This document shows positions 36,102-44,278 of a stretch of 64,000 nt of DNA, piece after piece. A program made the position numbers and the translations under genes. The notes beneath the pieces were generated by a model. The model saw only the letters and a program-made list of their open reading frames with translations. It searched no databases and was not told the DNA's origin. Source of the DNA: Telluribacter roseus (GTDB taxonomy: Bacteria > Bacteroidota > Bacteroidia > Cytophagales > Spirosomataceae). Location of the stretch: assembly GCF_017355915.2 (NCBI RefSeq), contig NZ_JAFEUV020000012.1, positions 28,214-92,213 of the forward strand, given 5' to 3'. Position 1 is the stretch's first letter; the number at the start of each line of letters is the position of its first letter.

Positions 36102-36146
36102 GAGGAGCATAAAGGTCAAAATGTCCTTTATGCTCCTCTTTTCTTT
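36102..36146 (+). terminator. Palindrome site 3 extended into a hairpin after parB
   Basis: Site 3 (36108-36132) is CATAAAGGTCA-AAA-TGTCCTTTATG, with a single asymmetric position. Flanking GAGGAG and CTCCTC extend each arm to 17 bp, and TTTTCTTT follows. It lies 25 bp after the parB stop, so it could act both as a transcription terminator and as a ParB-binding site. Confidence 0.65.
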
Positions 36147-36180
36147 AGTAGGTTGAACAATAAGCTTTTACAGACATTAT

Positions 36181-36799
36181 TACGACAAAATCCTCGCGAA
36201 AAGGCAACGGTAAAGTGTGGGTATGTATATGTAAGACCTTGGATGAAATACGATAACTGCGACAAAATCCTAGTGAAAATGGCACAACGAGTAGCGCCTG
36301 TACCCGTCAACTACGACAAAAACCTCGCGTTATCCAGCCACACTTCATAAAGATCAGGTACTTCAGAATGTATAATGTATTTGAAGTATTAGTATTCAAC
36401 TACGACAAAATCCTAGCAAAATCAGCACTGATGACACGCTATAGTTCGAGCTCATTTACGACAAAATCCTAGTAACATTATCTGCTCTGCTTAATGATGA
36501 CCAGAAGTCTGCATACCTAACCGCCAAACTATCTAATTACGACAAAATCCTCGCGGTTCGAAGCTTGTGGTACCAGGTATACTGCGAAGTGTTACAAAAA
36601 GCAGCATCGTAAACTGCGTCAAAATCCTCGTCAAAGAGCAGAGCTGACCATATGAGGATTCTCTGTGTACTACGACAAAATCCTCGCGTTGTATGGGTAT
36701 AAGAGGGGTATAGGAGCCTACATTAATTACGACAAAAACCTCGTCAAAAGGAGGTCTGAATCCCTGGCTACCATAGCTAATTACGACAAATTCCTAGTC
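36181..36799 (+). repeat. Loosely spaced iteron array, 10 copies
   Basis: Ten direct copies of an 18-bp repeat with consensus TACGACAAAATCCTCGCG (variants TGCG at the start, CCTAG for CCTCG) begin at 36181, 36258, 36312, 36401, 36457, 36538, 36615, 36671, 36728 and 36782. Start-to-start spacing is 54-57 or 77-89 bp. All face the same way as repB. Such a spaced set resembles copy-control or incompatibility iterons. Confidence 0.88.
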
Positions 36800-37028
36800 G
36801 TTTGTCTACCAGATGTACATAGCCCGGAGCTTGTATTTAACTTTTCAAAGCTAAGGTGGGACGAAAGGTATACTGGAAGAACCAGGGTGGGGGAAAGGTA
36901 GCCGAGGTACTACATCTGGATCATGCAATGCTGTCATTGCTAAGGATATGCCCTACGATCTACCGGTAGGCTACCTAAACTAGCGATTAAGGCTAAAAGG
37001 CATTGGTACAGAGGCAGTTCTTTCCAAC

Positions 37029-37046
37029 TACGACAAAATCCTCGTG
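37029..37046 (+). repeat. Single iteron between the two arrays
   Basis: TACGACAAAATCCTCGTG, one difference from the consensus, 247 bp after the last copy of the spaced array. Confidence 0.85.
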
Positions 37047-37122
37047 GCGGGCCTACTTGTTCTCAAAGGGCTTGAAGCTTGTTTTTCTTTGTTTTTTCTG
37101 GCTTTAGCTACCCTTTCTGGAG

Positions 37123-37131
37123 TTATCCACA
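37123..37131 (+). promoter_or_regulatory. DnaA box
   Basis: TTATCCACA, a perfect match to the strong DnaA box, followed within about 35 bp by the AT-rich stretch where strand opening would start. Confidence 0.75.
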
Positions 37132-37247
37132 CTGTAAAGTACCCTAAAAGCTCTACAGCAATCTATTGTGTATTTATTTATGATATTTATACTTGTTATT
37201 TGAGGGTGATACATGTCGCTGTTAATGAGCGGGTTAGAGGACGTTTG

Positions 37248-37393
37248 TGCGACAGAATCCTCGTTTTGTACGTCATATTCCTAGTTACGTGCGACACTTT
37301 CCTCGAGCAACTACGGCAAAATCCTCGTTTGCTGCGACAGAATCCTCGAACACTTGCGACAAAAACCTAGTTAATTGCGACAAAAGTTATCCA
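37248..37393 (+). repeat. Tight iteron array, 7 copies at 21-22 bp
   Basis: Copies begin at 37248, 37269, 37290, 37312, 37333, 37355 and 37376, a regular 21-22 bp period equal to two helical turns. Sequences are TGCGACAGAATCCTCGTT-like and more degenerate than the spaced array; the last keeps only TGCGACAAAA. The period places bound RepB on one face of the DNA, typical of replication iterons. Confidence 0.88.
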
Positions 37394-37401
37394 CTGTCGC
37401 A
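37376..37401 (+). promoter_or_regulatory. Inverted half-iterons before repB, candidate operator
   Basis: TGCGACA and TGTCGCA form perfect 7-bp inverted arms separated by 12 bp; the spacer holds a near-DnaA box TTATCCAC. It lies about 50 bp before repB, just upstream of a TATATTGC element (37421) that partly resembles a -7 box. Rep proteins commonly repress their own gene by binding such inverted half-iterons. Confidence 0.65.
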
Positions 37402-37452
37402 GTAGTGTAGGAGTTTTTCTTATATTGCGTCTGTTATCTCCCCATTTCGCCC

Positions 37453-38379
37453 ATGAAATCTAAGGAAAAAGCCGTTATACAGGAAGTCGCGCATAAATTA
37501 ATTACGCAGGACAACGCCATTACGAGTGCCCGGTATGAGATGTCCGCACTAGAGAAGAACATTGTGTACCTGCTCATGGGGCAGCTCAAGCAAAGCGACC
37601 AGTCCGACACGCTGTACTATATATCCGTACGGGAGCTGATGGACCTGACCCACACGAAGAACTCCTACGAAGACCTCAAACGGGCCACTGAGAGCCTCGT
37701 AGGGCGTGTATTGAGCATTCCCCGACCTAACGGCAACCTCCTACAGGCGTCACTAATATCATCGGCTGAATATATCTACGGGCAGGGCATCATTGAAATC
37801 AGCCTGGACCCCAAGATTCGCCCGTACTTCTTCGATCTCAAGAAAAACTTTACCACCTTCCAGCTGCACATGGCCCTTAGCCTCAACAGCAAGTACGCGA
37901 AGCGGATCTACGAAATGCTCTCGCAGTACAAGGACCTGGGACACCTGAAGCTCAACCTGCTCGAAATAAAGAAAAGGCTGCACCTGTACGATGAAAAGAA
38001 AGGAGAGGAGCAGTACCAGAACTGGAATGATTTCGTGCGGAGGATCCTGAATGTGGCGAAGAAGGAGATCAACGAAAAAACAGACCTGAAAGTCGACTAC
38101 AAGGGCATCAAGAAGGGACGCAAGTATGTAGATGTAGAATTCACGATCAAGTTGAAGGACGGGAAGCAGATACCCCTTACCCTTGATGATACCAATACGA
38201 TGCTATTTAGCCGCCTGGTGAACGATTTTCGCCTACGACGTGATCAGGCTGCCCTGGTCGTAGAAAAGTACCCTGTACCTGAAATAAACAAGACTCTGTA
38301 CGACATCAGCCTCAAGATGGCCGATGGCAGCGTAGGGAATGTTGGAGCCTATACCGCCAAGGTATTTGGGCTGAACTAG
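37453..38379 (+). CDS. repB: RepB-family (Rep_3) plasmid replication initiator
   Basis: Initiator protein of 308 residues with the double winged-helix Rep_3 fold. The first domain (about 15-130) includes NAITSARYEMSALEKNIVYLLMGQL, YYISVRELMDLTHTKNSYEDLKRATESLVGR, and the second (about 135-240) includes HMALSLNSKYAKRIYEMLSQYKDLG and FVRRILNVAKKEIN. It would bind the upstream iterons as a monomer and the inverted repeat as a dimer, recruiting DnaA and helicase. It follows the iteron region directly, in the orientation expected. This is the strongest single sign that the molecule replicates, or once replicated, as a plasmid. Confidence 0.96.
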   Translation: MKSKEKAVIQEVAHKLITQDNAITSARYEMSALEKNIVYLLMGQLKQSDQSDTLYYISVRELMDLTHTKNSYEDLKRATESLVGRVLSIPRPNGNLLQASLISSAEYIYGQGIIEISLDPKIRPYFFDLKKNFTTFQLHMALSLNSKYAKRIYEMLSQYKDLGHLKLNLLEIKKRLHLYDEKKGEEQYQNWNDFVRRILNVAKKEINEKTDLKVDYKGIKKGRKYVDVEFTIKLKDGKQIPLTLDDTNTMLFSRLVNDFRLRRDQAALVVEKYPVPEINKTLYDISLKMADGSVGNVGAYTAKVFGLN

Positions 38380-38444
38380 GGTAGGGGAAGAGTGGCAACG
38401 GCTGGTAAGTAGCCGTACAGGCCCTTAAGACAAAAGGAAACCGG

Positions 38445-38594
38445 TCAGGATTCCTTATCTGCGCGTTTAGAAGCCAGGTTTCTCATTTGCTGAAGAGCCT
38501 CCTGACGGGACATCCGGTTTTTATTGTTCTTCACTTCGCTGATAGCCTCTTTGGTAACACGGCCCTTAAAGAAGTTGAGTAAGGCGATTAACAT
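38445..38594 (-). CDS. Small basic protein of 49 residues next to repB
   Basis: Unrecognised. An ATG-started frame encodes 49 residues beginning MLIALLNFFKGRVTKEAISE and ending ASKRADKES. It has a short hydrophobic start followed by a charged, Lys/Arg/Glu-rich amphipathic helix (RMSRQEALQQMRNLASKR). It lies on the opposite strand, convergent with repB (65 bp between stops). Possible roles include copy control or maintenance, but nothing in the sequence proves this, and chance remains possible at this length. Confidence 0.5.
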   Translation of the reverse strand: MLIALLNFFKGRVTKEAISEVKNNKNRMSRQEALQQMRNLASKRADKES

Positions 38595-38779
38595 CTGTTA
38601 TTTCATTTACTGGGTAATAAATATACTCTGTTGCCACTATAAGTAAAGCAGGTGTTCCACCGGGTATACTACCTTTCAGGCAGAATTAACGAGTGGTAGT
38701 AGAGATGGCTACTACTAACATGCCCAACAACTCCTAAATATACACAGATCTTGCCTTTGCTCCTAATATTCTACATAAA

Positions 38780-38818
38780 ACAGCCGCCCTGGCAAGATGC
38801 CAGGGCGGCTGTTATTTT
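38780..38818 (-). terminator. Rho-independent terminator after second susCD pair
   Basis: ACAGCCGCCCTGGC and GCCAGGGCGGCTGT form a perfect 14-bp GC-rich stem with a 5-nt loop. On the minus strand it is followed by TTTTATG, and it lies 15 bp after the SusD stop. Confidence 0.88.
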
Positions 38819-38832
38819 ACCAGAGGTACCGC

Positions 38833-40269
38833 TTAGTACCCCTCATTCTGCTGGATCTTGGTCGGATTTATGTCGATCTGGCTTTGTGGAATCGGCCAGA
38901 TCAGGTTGTTCTGCGTCAGCGGTGTTTTGATACCGATGGCAGTCGCCTTGGCCTGTAACACCGGCAAAGCACGTCCGGTCCGGACCAGATCAAACCAACG
39001 GTGCCCTTCGAAAGCCAGCTCTACCCGGCGCTCCTGCTCGATAGCCAGGCGCATCGCTTCCTGTGCAGTGACCGAAAGGGCATTTAGACCGGCACGGGTA
39101 CGGACCTGATTGAGGTAGGGGAGGGCCTCGGCGGTTCTTCCCAATTCGTTCAGTGCCTCGGCGTACATCAGCAGCACATCGGCGTAGCGCAGTACGGGCC
39201 AGTTGTCGTCGGAGTCGCCGGATACCACGGGAGTATCCAGGTACTTCTTCACGAAGTAGTAGTCCACCCGGTTACCCGCTGCGTTGACATAGCTGGTAGC
39301 CATTGACACATTCCGACGTACGTCGCCGGCTTCGTAGGCTTGCTCCATATCGGGCGTAGGGCGGTTGTTTCCTCCCCCTCCGAATAGTACTACGGCGTTT
39401 CCGGAGTTCTCGGGTGCAAATGCATTGGCAAAACCACTTCCCTCACGGGGTACCAGACCCTTCTTGTACTGTACGTCAAAAATGGACTCCTTATGGTTTT
39501 CATTGGCGGCATTGAATACATCCGCATAGTTGGGAAGTAAGGCATACTGGCCGCTATCGATCACCTCTTTGAGCTTAGCCGCGGCTTCGGCGTACTGCCG
39601 GTTGGTCAGGTATACCTTACCTAGTAGCGATTTGGCGGCTCCACTGGTTGCCCTGCCTATATCGGTACCTGTATAGCTGGCCGGAAGTACCTTCTCGGCA
39701 TCGGTCAGATCCCTGATGATCTGAGCATATACTTCGGTAACAGGCGCGCGGCCGTACTCATACCCTTCGGCCGGATCGGTAATCTCCTTCAGGACCAGGG
39801 GTACAGCACCAAATACCCGCACCATGTTAAAGTACATCAGGGCGCGCAGAAACTTGGCTTCACCGGTTATCCGGGCTTTTAGGGCTTCGTTCATGTTTAC
39901 CGCGCCTATACGATCAATGACCGTATTGGTACGGTAGATGCCCCGGTAGCCGTCATTCCAGCGCTCGAGCAGCACCGGATTGGTCGTACGGATGTAGAAC
40001 TTGTCAAACTCATCCTGATCCGTCACCGAGCCCGAAAGCACCGGTGTCGTGTTGTCCGAAGGAATCTCACCTACTATATAGAAGTTACCGTACTGGCCGG
40101 GGGCCTGTAGTATGGCATAGGCGGCATTGATGGCGGTAACCATATCCGCCTGCGTCTTAAAGAAGTTGTTGGTGCTGGTAGTCGAAACCGGACTCAGGTC
40201 CAGGAACTCTTCCCGGCAGGAGGTCAGGCTAAGCGCTGCCAGAAAGGCTATTACTATTTTCTTTTTCAT
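38833..40269 (-). CDS. SusD/RagB family nutrient uptake lipoprotein
   Basis: Surface lipoprotein partner of the adjacent SusC, 478 residues. The lipobox ALSLTSC gives the lipidated Cys at about residue 18, followed by REEFLDLSPVSTTSTNNFFKTQADM, the canonical SusD start. TPR-like helices (LLGKVYLTNRQYAEAAAKL) and the C-terminal RYADVLLMYAEALNELGR and EGHRWFDLVRTG blocks are diagnostic of the SusD/RagB family. It is the second gene of the minus-strand pair, 36 bp after susC, and ends at a strong terminator. No glycoside hydrolase lies next to it, so the substrate cannot be inferred. Confidence 0.96.
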   Translation of the reverse strand: MKKKIVIAFLAALSLTSCREEFLDLSPVSTTSTNNFFKTQADMVTAINAAYAILQAPGQYGNFYIVGEIPSDNTTPVLSGSVTDQDEFDKFYIRTTNPVLLERWNDGYRGIYRTNTVIDRIGAVNMNEALKARITGEAKFLRALMYFNMVRVFGAVPLVLKEITDPAEGYEYGRAPVTEVYAQIIRDLTDAEKVLPASYTGTDIGRATSGAAKSLLGKVYLTNRQYAEAAAKLKEVIDSGQYALLPNYADVFNAANENHKESIFDVQYKKGLVPREGSGFANAFAPENSGNAVVLFGGGGNNRPTPDMEQAYEAGDVRRNVSMATSYVNAAGNRVDYYFVKKYLDTPVVSGDSDDNWPVLRYADVLLMYAEALNELGRTAEALPYLNQVRTRAGLNALSVTAQEAMRLAIEQERRVELAFEGHRWFDLVRTGRALPVLQAKATAIGIKTPLTQNNLIWPIPQSQIDINPTKIQQNEGY

Positions 40270-40305
40270 GTTGATTCTTTATTAGTGGTACTATCACCTG
40301 ATTGC

Positions 40306-43300
40306 TTAGAATGAGAAGTTTACGCCAATGGTGTACGTACGGGCCAACGGATACGAACCGTAATCTACACCGCCCGTCAAAGCGCTCTCATACCCACTTA
40401 CTTCGGGGTTATAACCCAGGTACTTACTGAAAGTAAAGGCATTCTGTACACCGGCATATACCCGGGCATTCTGAATCTTTACACGCTCAGAAAGAGTACG
40501 GGGAATGTTGTAGCCCAGGGTAATGTTCCGGATACGGAAGTAGCTGGCACTTTCTACCCAGCGGCTGGATATAGCGTTGGTATTTCCGGTAGTACGCATG
40601 TTAGCTCTGGGTACTATTCCATTACCGGGCTCTTCCGGTGAACGCCAGCGGTTCAGTACCGTAGTAAGCTGGTTCTGGTTTCCTTCCAGGTTTTCGATAA
40701 AGCGACGACTGAGGTTCAGGATTTGGCCACCCTGTACACCCTGGGTAGCGATGCTCAGGTCAAATCCCCGGTACGTAAAGGTGTTGTTAAAGCCATAGAT
40801 AAAATCAGGCTGATTGTTACCAATGATCGTACGGTCGTTGGCATTAAGTACGCCATCATTGTTGATATCCGCAAATTTCACGTCGCCGGGACGAGCATCA
40901 GCGAAGTGCGGATACGAATCCAGGTCGGCCTGATCACGAAATACCCCAAGCTGCTGATAGCCGTAGAAGTTACCCAGGGGCTGACCGATCACGGTGATGT
41001 TGGTTTCGCCTACACCGGATCCGCTACGGATAGCATCACCGGTGGGCCCCAGTGCCAGTACCTTGTTGCGGTTGAATGAGAAGTTAATGTCGGTCGTCCA
41101 GGTGAATTTGCCTACGGCATTGCGGGTCATCAGGCCAAATTCCATCCCCTTGTTTTCAACCTTACCGATGTTCTGGTTAGCAAAAGAAAAACCGGTTACC
41201 GAAGGTACCTGTACCTGCAGGAGCAGATCGGACGTAATGCGAGAGTAGTAGTCGGCGGTCAGGAATATACGGTTTCTTAATAGACCCAGCTCGAGACCTA
41301 TGTCCGTCTGGCGGCTCTTTTCCCAGGTCAGATTTGGGTTACCGATCAGGTTGGTGGCCAGACCACTCCTGAGTCCACCCCCGAACACGTAGTTGTCAAT
41401 ACCCAATGTACCTACTGAGCCATAGTTGGCAAAAGCGTTGTTACCCGAAAGACCGTAGCTGGCTTTCAGCTTCAGCTCCGATATAGCGGCTATATCTTTC
41501 AGGAAAGGCTCCTCGCTGACCCGCCAGCCTACCGAAGCCGAGGGGAAGGTACCGTAGCGTTTGTTGGCTCCGAAGCGTGAAGAACCGTCGCGGCGTACCG
41601 AGGCATTAAAGATATACTTGTCGCGCAGGGTATAACCTACTCTACCGAAGTAAGACGCCATTGACCATTGCTCCTTGAGCGAAGTACCCCCTGATATTAC
41701 CCCGGCATTGACAGTACGCACGATATCAGTAGGGAAGTTATTGGCTTCGATCCGGTTAAGCTCGAAGGTGTTCTTCTGGGCTTCCACTCCCACCAGCGCA
41801 CTGAAGCGGTGATCAGTACCCAGCTCAAAGTTGTAGTCAAGTACATGGTTAGTTACCCAGCTGATGTTTTCGTTAGTTATAGATGAGCCTGTGTTAACAG
41901 TAGGCGGAAGCAACTGGTTGAGAGGCATGGTAGACGCACGGAACTGGTTCTGACGCAGGAAGGTAAGATCCCCGCCAATGCTACCCCGGTACTTCAAGTT
42001 ATCCCAGATACCAATTTCCAGATAGGTATTTCCCAACAGGCGAAGTGTATTGACATGATTGTCAGCTTCGGTGATGTTAGCTACGGGATTGGTTACACCC
42101 GGCCAGTCGTAAGGAGCTGCTACCGAAGCCTGCGAGTTGTAGGTTATGCCATCGGCCTGGAAGACAGGTATAACCGGTACCAGCGCCAGGGCCGAATTGA
42201 TCACACCATTACTAGCCCAGTGGCCATTCGAGTTCACCCGGCGATCCATGGTATAGCTGGGGCTCAGGCTCATACCAACTTTCACCCTCGGGAGGAGCTG
42301 CGCATCAATATTGGAACGGAACGTATATCGGTTGATTCCTGATTCTCTAATAATACCATCCTGCTTCAGGTAGTTACCCGATACCATGTATTGTAGCTTA
42401 TCAGTACCGCCGGAGGCAGCCAGTTGGTAGTTGCTGATGGGAGCTTTCCGGAAAATCAGGCTCTGGTAGTCATAGGATTGTAAGCTGGCCGGATCGTCAA
42501 AGTTCAGATTGGGAAATTCACCTCGGGGATACCGGTAGCGCTGACCGGCCGGACGGGCACTGTTAGGATCATTGATTGAAGCACCGGGTACCCGATCCAG
42601 GTAGGCATTGTTGGTACCATCCTTATTGAACTCGGCAAACTGCTGGGCATTGAGCATATCCATGGTTTTGCTTACTTCCTGAATACCGGTATAGTAGTCG
42701 AAGCTCACGGTGCTCTTGCCTGCTTTTCCCCGCTTGGTCGTTATCATAATTACCCCGTTGGAACCGCGTGAACCAAATATAGCCGTGGCTGAGGCATCTT
42801 TCAGTACATCAATGGTTTCGATATCGTTGGGGTTGATCAGGTTAAGTCCACTACCGCTGATCAGGTTTCCTTCGATCTGATCACCCGGGTTCAGGGGCTG
42901 ACCATCCACTACAATCAGTGGACCGTTGCCGGCGCTGATCGAGCCCAATCCCCGGATCTTGATAGCAGGACCACTTCCCGGCGAACCCGACGCCTGCTGT
43001 ACCAGTACGCCGGGCATACGTCCGGCCATGCCTTCACCTATATTCGTGACGGGCATATCCTTGATCGCCTGCGTGTTGAGGGAAGAGATAGAGCCGGTCA
43101 CATCTCTTTTGCTCTGCGTACCGTATCCAACCACCACCACTTCGCTAAGCGCCCTGACATTGGTACCTAGCTGGACGTTCAGGGTAGTATTGTTACCCAC
43201 GGGCATCTCCATGGTTTCGTATCCTACAAAGCTGAAAACCAGCACCGCACTTTGATCGGGTACGGCCAGGGTAAACGCTCCATTGACATCCGTAGTAGTA

Positions 43301-43542
43301 CCTCTGGATGTACCTTTAACAAGTATACTTACACCGGGTAGGGGGGCGCCTGTTTCATCAGTAACGGTTCCTCTCACAGTCACGTCGGCTACACTAATCT
43401 TTTGCCTTTCGGTCAATAAGGATCTATCCCTTTCAGAGGGGGTAGCCATGGCTAAGCTCGAAACACCAACAGCCAGGCTAATGTGCAGGAGAAGCCCTGG
43501 TAGCCGGTGGTATGGTTTGGGATGAGTCAAAGGTTTATTCAT
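40306..43542 (-). CDS. SusC/RagA family TonB-linked outer membrane protein
   Basis: Outer-membrane TonB-dependent transporter of 1078 residues. A signal peptide precedes a carboxypeptidase-like domain (about 55-135, VRGTVTDETGAPLPGVSILVKGTSRGTTTD), then the TonB-box-like SEVVVVGYGTQSKRDVTGS and the plug (about 145-260, MAGRMPGVLVQQ, IRGLGSI, PLIVVDGQPL). The barrel ends TYTIGVNFSF. Compared with the first SusC of the window, the plug and TonB box are closer to the classical SusC consensus, so this is not a recent duplicate. It has a 736-bp gene-free leader upstream and is followed by its SusD partner. Confidence 0.96.
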   Translation of the reverse strand: MNKPLTHPKPYHRLPGLLLHISLAVGVSSLAMATPSERDRSLLTERQKISVADVTVRGTVTDETGAPLPGVSILVKGTSRGTTTDVNGAFTLAVPDQSAVLVFSFVGYETMEMPVGNNTTLNVQLGTNVRALSEVVVVGYGTQSKRDVTGSISSLNTQAIKDMPVTNIGEGMAGRMPGVLVQQASGSPGSGPAIKIRGLGSISAGNGPLIVVDGQPLNPGDQIEGNLISGSGLNLINPNDIETIDVLKDASATAIFGSRGSNGVIMITTKRGKAGKSTVSFDYYTGIQEVSKTMDMLNAQQFAEFNKDGTNNAYLDRVPGASINDPNSARPAGQRYRYPRGEFPNLNFDDPASLQSYDYQSLIFRKAPISNYQLAASGGTDKLQYMVSGNYLKQDGIIRESGINRYTFRSNIDAQLLPRVKVGMSLSPSYTMDRRVNSNGHWASNGVINSALALVPVIPVFQADGITYNSQASVAAPYDWPGVTNPVANITEADNHVNTLRLLGNTYLEIGIWDNLKYRGSIGGDLTFLRQNQFRASTMPLNQLLPPTVNTGSSITNENISWVTNHVLDYNFELGTDHRFSALVGVEAQKNTFELNRIEANNFPTDIVRTVNAGVISGGTSLKEQWSMASYFGRVGYTLRDKYIFNASVRRDGSSRFGANKRYGTFPSASVGWRVSEEPFLKDIAAISELKLKASYGLSGNNAFANYGSVGTLGIDNYVFGGGLRSGLATNLIGNPNLTWEKSRQTDIGLELGLLRNRIFLTADYYSRITSDLLLQVQVPSVTGFSFANQNIGKVENKGMEFGLMTRNAVGKFTWTTDINFSFNRNKVLALGPTGDAIRSGSGVGETNITVIGQPLGNFYGYQQLGVFRDQADLDSYPHFADARPGDVKFADINNDGVLNANDRTIIGNNQPDFIYGFNNTFTYRGFDLSIATQGVQGGQILNLSRRFIENLEGNQNQLTTVLNRWRSPEEPGNGIVPRANMRTTGNTNAISSRWVESASYFRIRNITLGYNIPRTLSERVKIQNARVYAGVQNAFTFSKYLGYNPEVSGYESALTGGVDYGSYPLARTYTIGVNFSF

Positions 43543-44278
43543 AATTTTAATTAGGTTGTTAGGTAAGCAGAATCTAAAAAAGTACTGGATATGATTACGT
43601 ATGACAACGTTGCCGGTTGTGGTTACTGGCTCTACCGGGCTATGGCAGCGTACCTGCGTGTACTAAAACTGGGTAGAATTATAGGTTTGAGCATAGGCAA
43701 CCAGGTTTTGTTTTGTAGGAGTAGTAGTAGGCTTTTATTTTTTCAGGTCCGGTATAGTACTATTTCGGTGATCCGCAGCAATGACTAATTCTTTGACTTT
43801 GATACCAGAAGAGGGGGGAAGCGGATGCCTGTTTTATTTTAAAATAATTTACCAAATTTAATCTAATAAATAAATAAAATAATACAAATAGCTGGTACTT
43901 ACTATCAGAATGTAGTATAGTATATGATTAGGGACTGCCTGAAGCCGCTTTTACCCTGAACGGCTTTGTGTATTATCAACACATACAAACTGACTCCAGA
44001 GAAACCTATTCACTGTGCCTGAATGGATTACCGTCCGGCATTTTCTTAGAAAAAGTATAAAATTTGTTGTAAATAACTCTTTGCTGCAACTGCTATACGT
44101 TACTAGAGACGTTTGTTGCTCTAATTGTTTTAAATAAATGGATTATTAAAAAGCCCGTCGACCTGACAACGTCAGACCACCGGGCTTTTTATAAATAGCG
44201 TGAGGTACTACTACCTGTACAAGTGATATTTGTCCGGCTACACTGAGTACTCCATCCGAATCATTTTACGTCATGCAA
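43543..44278. other. Long gene-free leader upstream of second susC
   Basis: About 740 bp with no convincing gene. 43840-43900 is strongly AT-rich. On the minus strand TAAATTTG (43853-43860) fits the -7 consensus, with a TTTG 24 bp further upstream, a little too far for a standard -33 box. If used it would give a 5' leader of about 300 nt. A terminator for the aldo/keto reductase gene lies at 44148-44190. Confidence 0.45.
44148..44190. terminator. Rho-independent terminator downstream of aldo/keto reductase
   Basis: AAAAAGCCCG and CGGGCTTTTT form the outer 10-bp stem; an inner CTGAC/GTCAG hairpin sits in the loop. A- and T-tracts on both sides allow action in both directions. Confidence 0.8.

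Larger units (their letters stand above)
36147..37452. other. Predicted iteron-type replication origin
   Basis: A 1.3-kb gene-free region between parB and repB. In order it holds a loosely spaced iteron array (36181-36799), a lone iteron (37029), a perfect DnaA box (37123), an AT-rich stretch (about 37163-37202), a tight iteron array (37248-37393) and an inverted repeat just before repB. Short ORFs here have no coding character and simply read through iterons. This layout is the textbook structure of iteron-plasmid origins. Confidence 0.85.

Noticed and set aside
36153-37370. Short plus-strand ORFs across the origin (about 60-108 codons)
   Set aside because: They simply read through iterons, giving repeated Tyr-Asp-Lys-like peptides, and have no coding character.
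36181-37393. Repeat array as a possible CRISPR
   Set aside because: Repeats are 18 bp and degenerate, spacing is irregular or too short for spacers, no cas gene is present, and position between parB and repB fits iterons.
43591-43788. Open frame in the leader of the second susC
   Set aside because: Low-complexity, no recognisable start context or family; the region is better read as regulatory leader.
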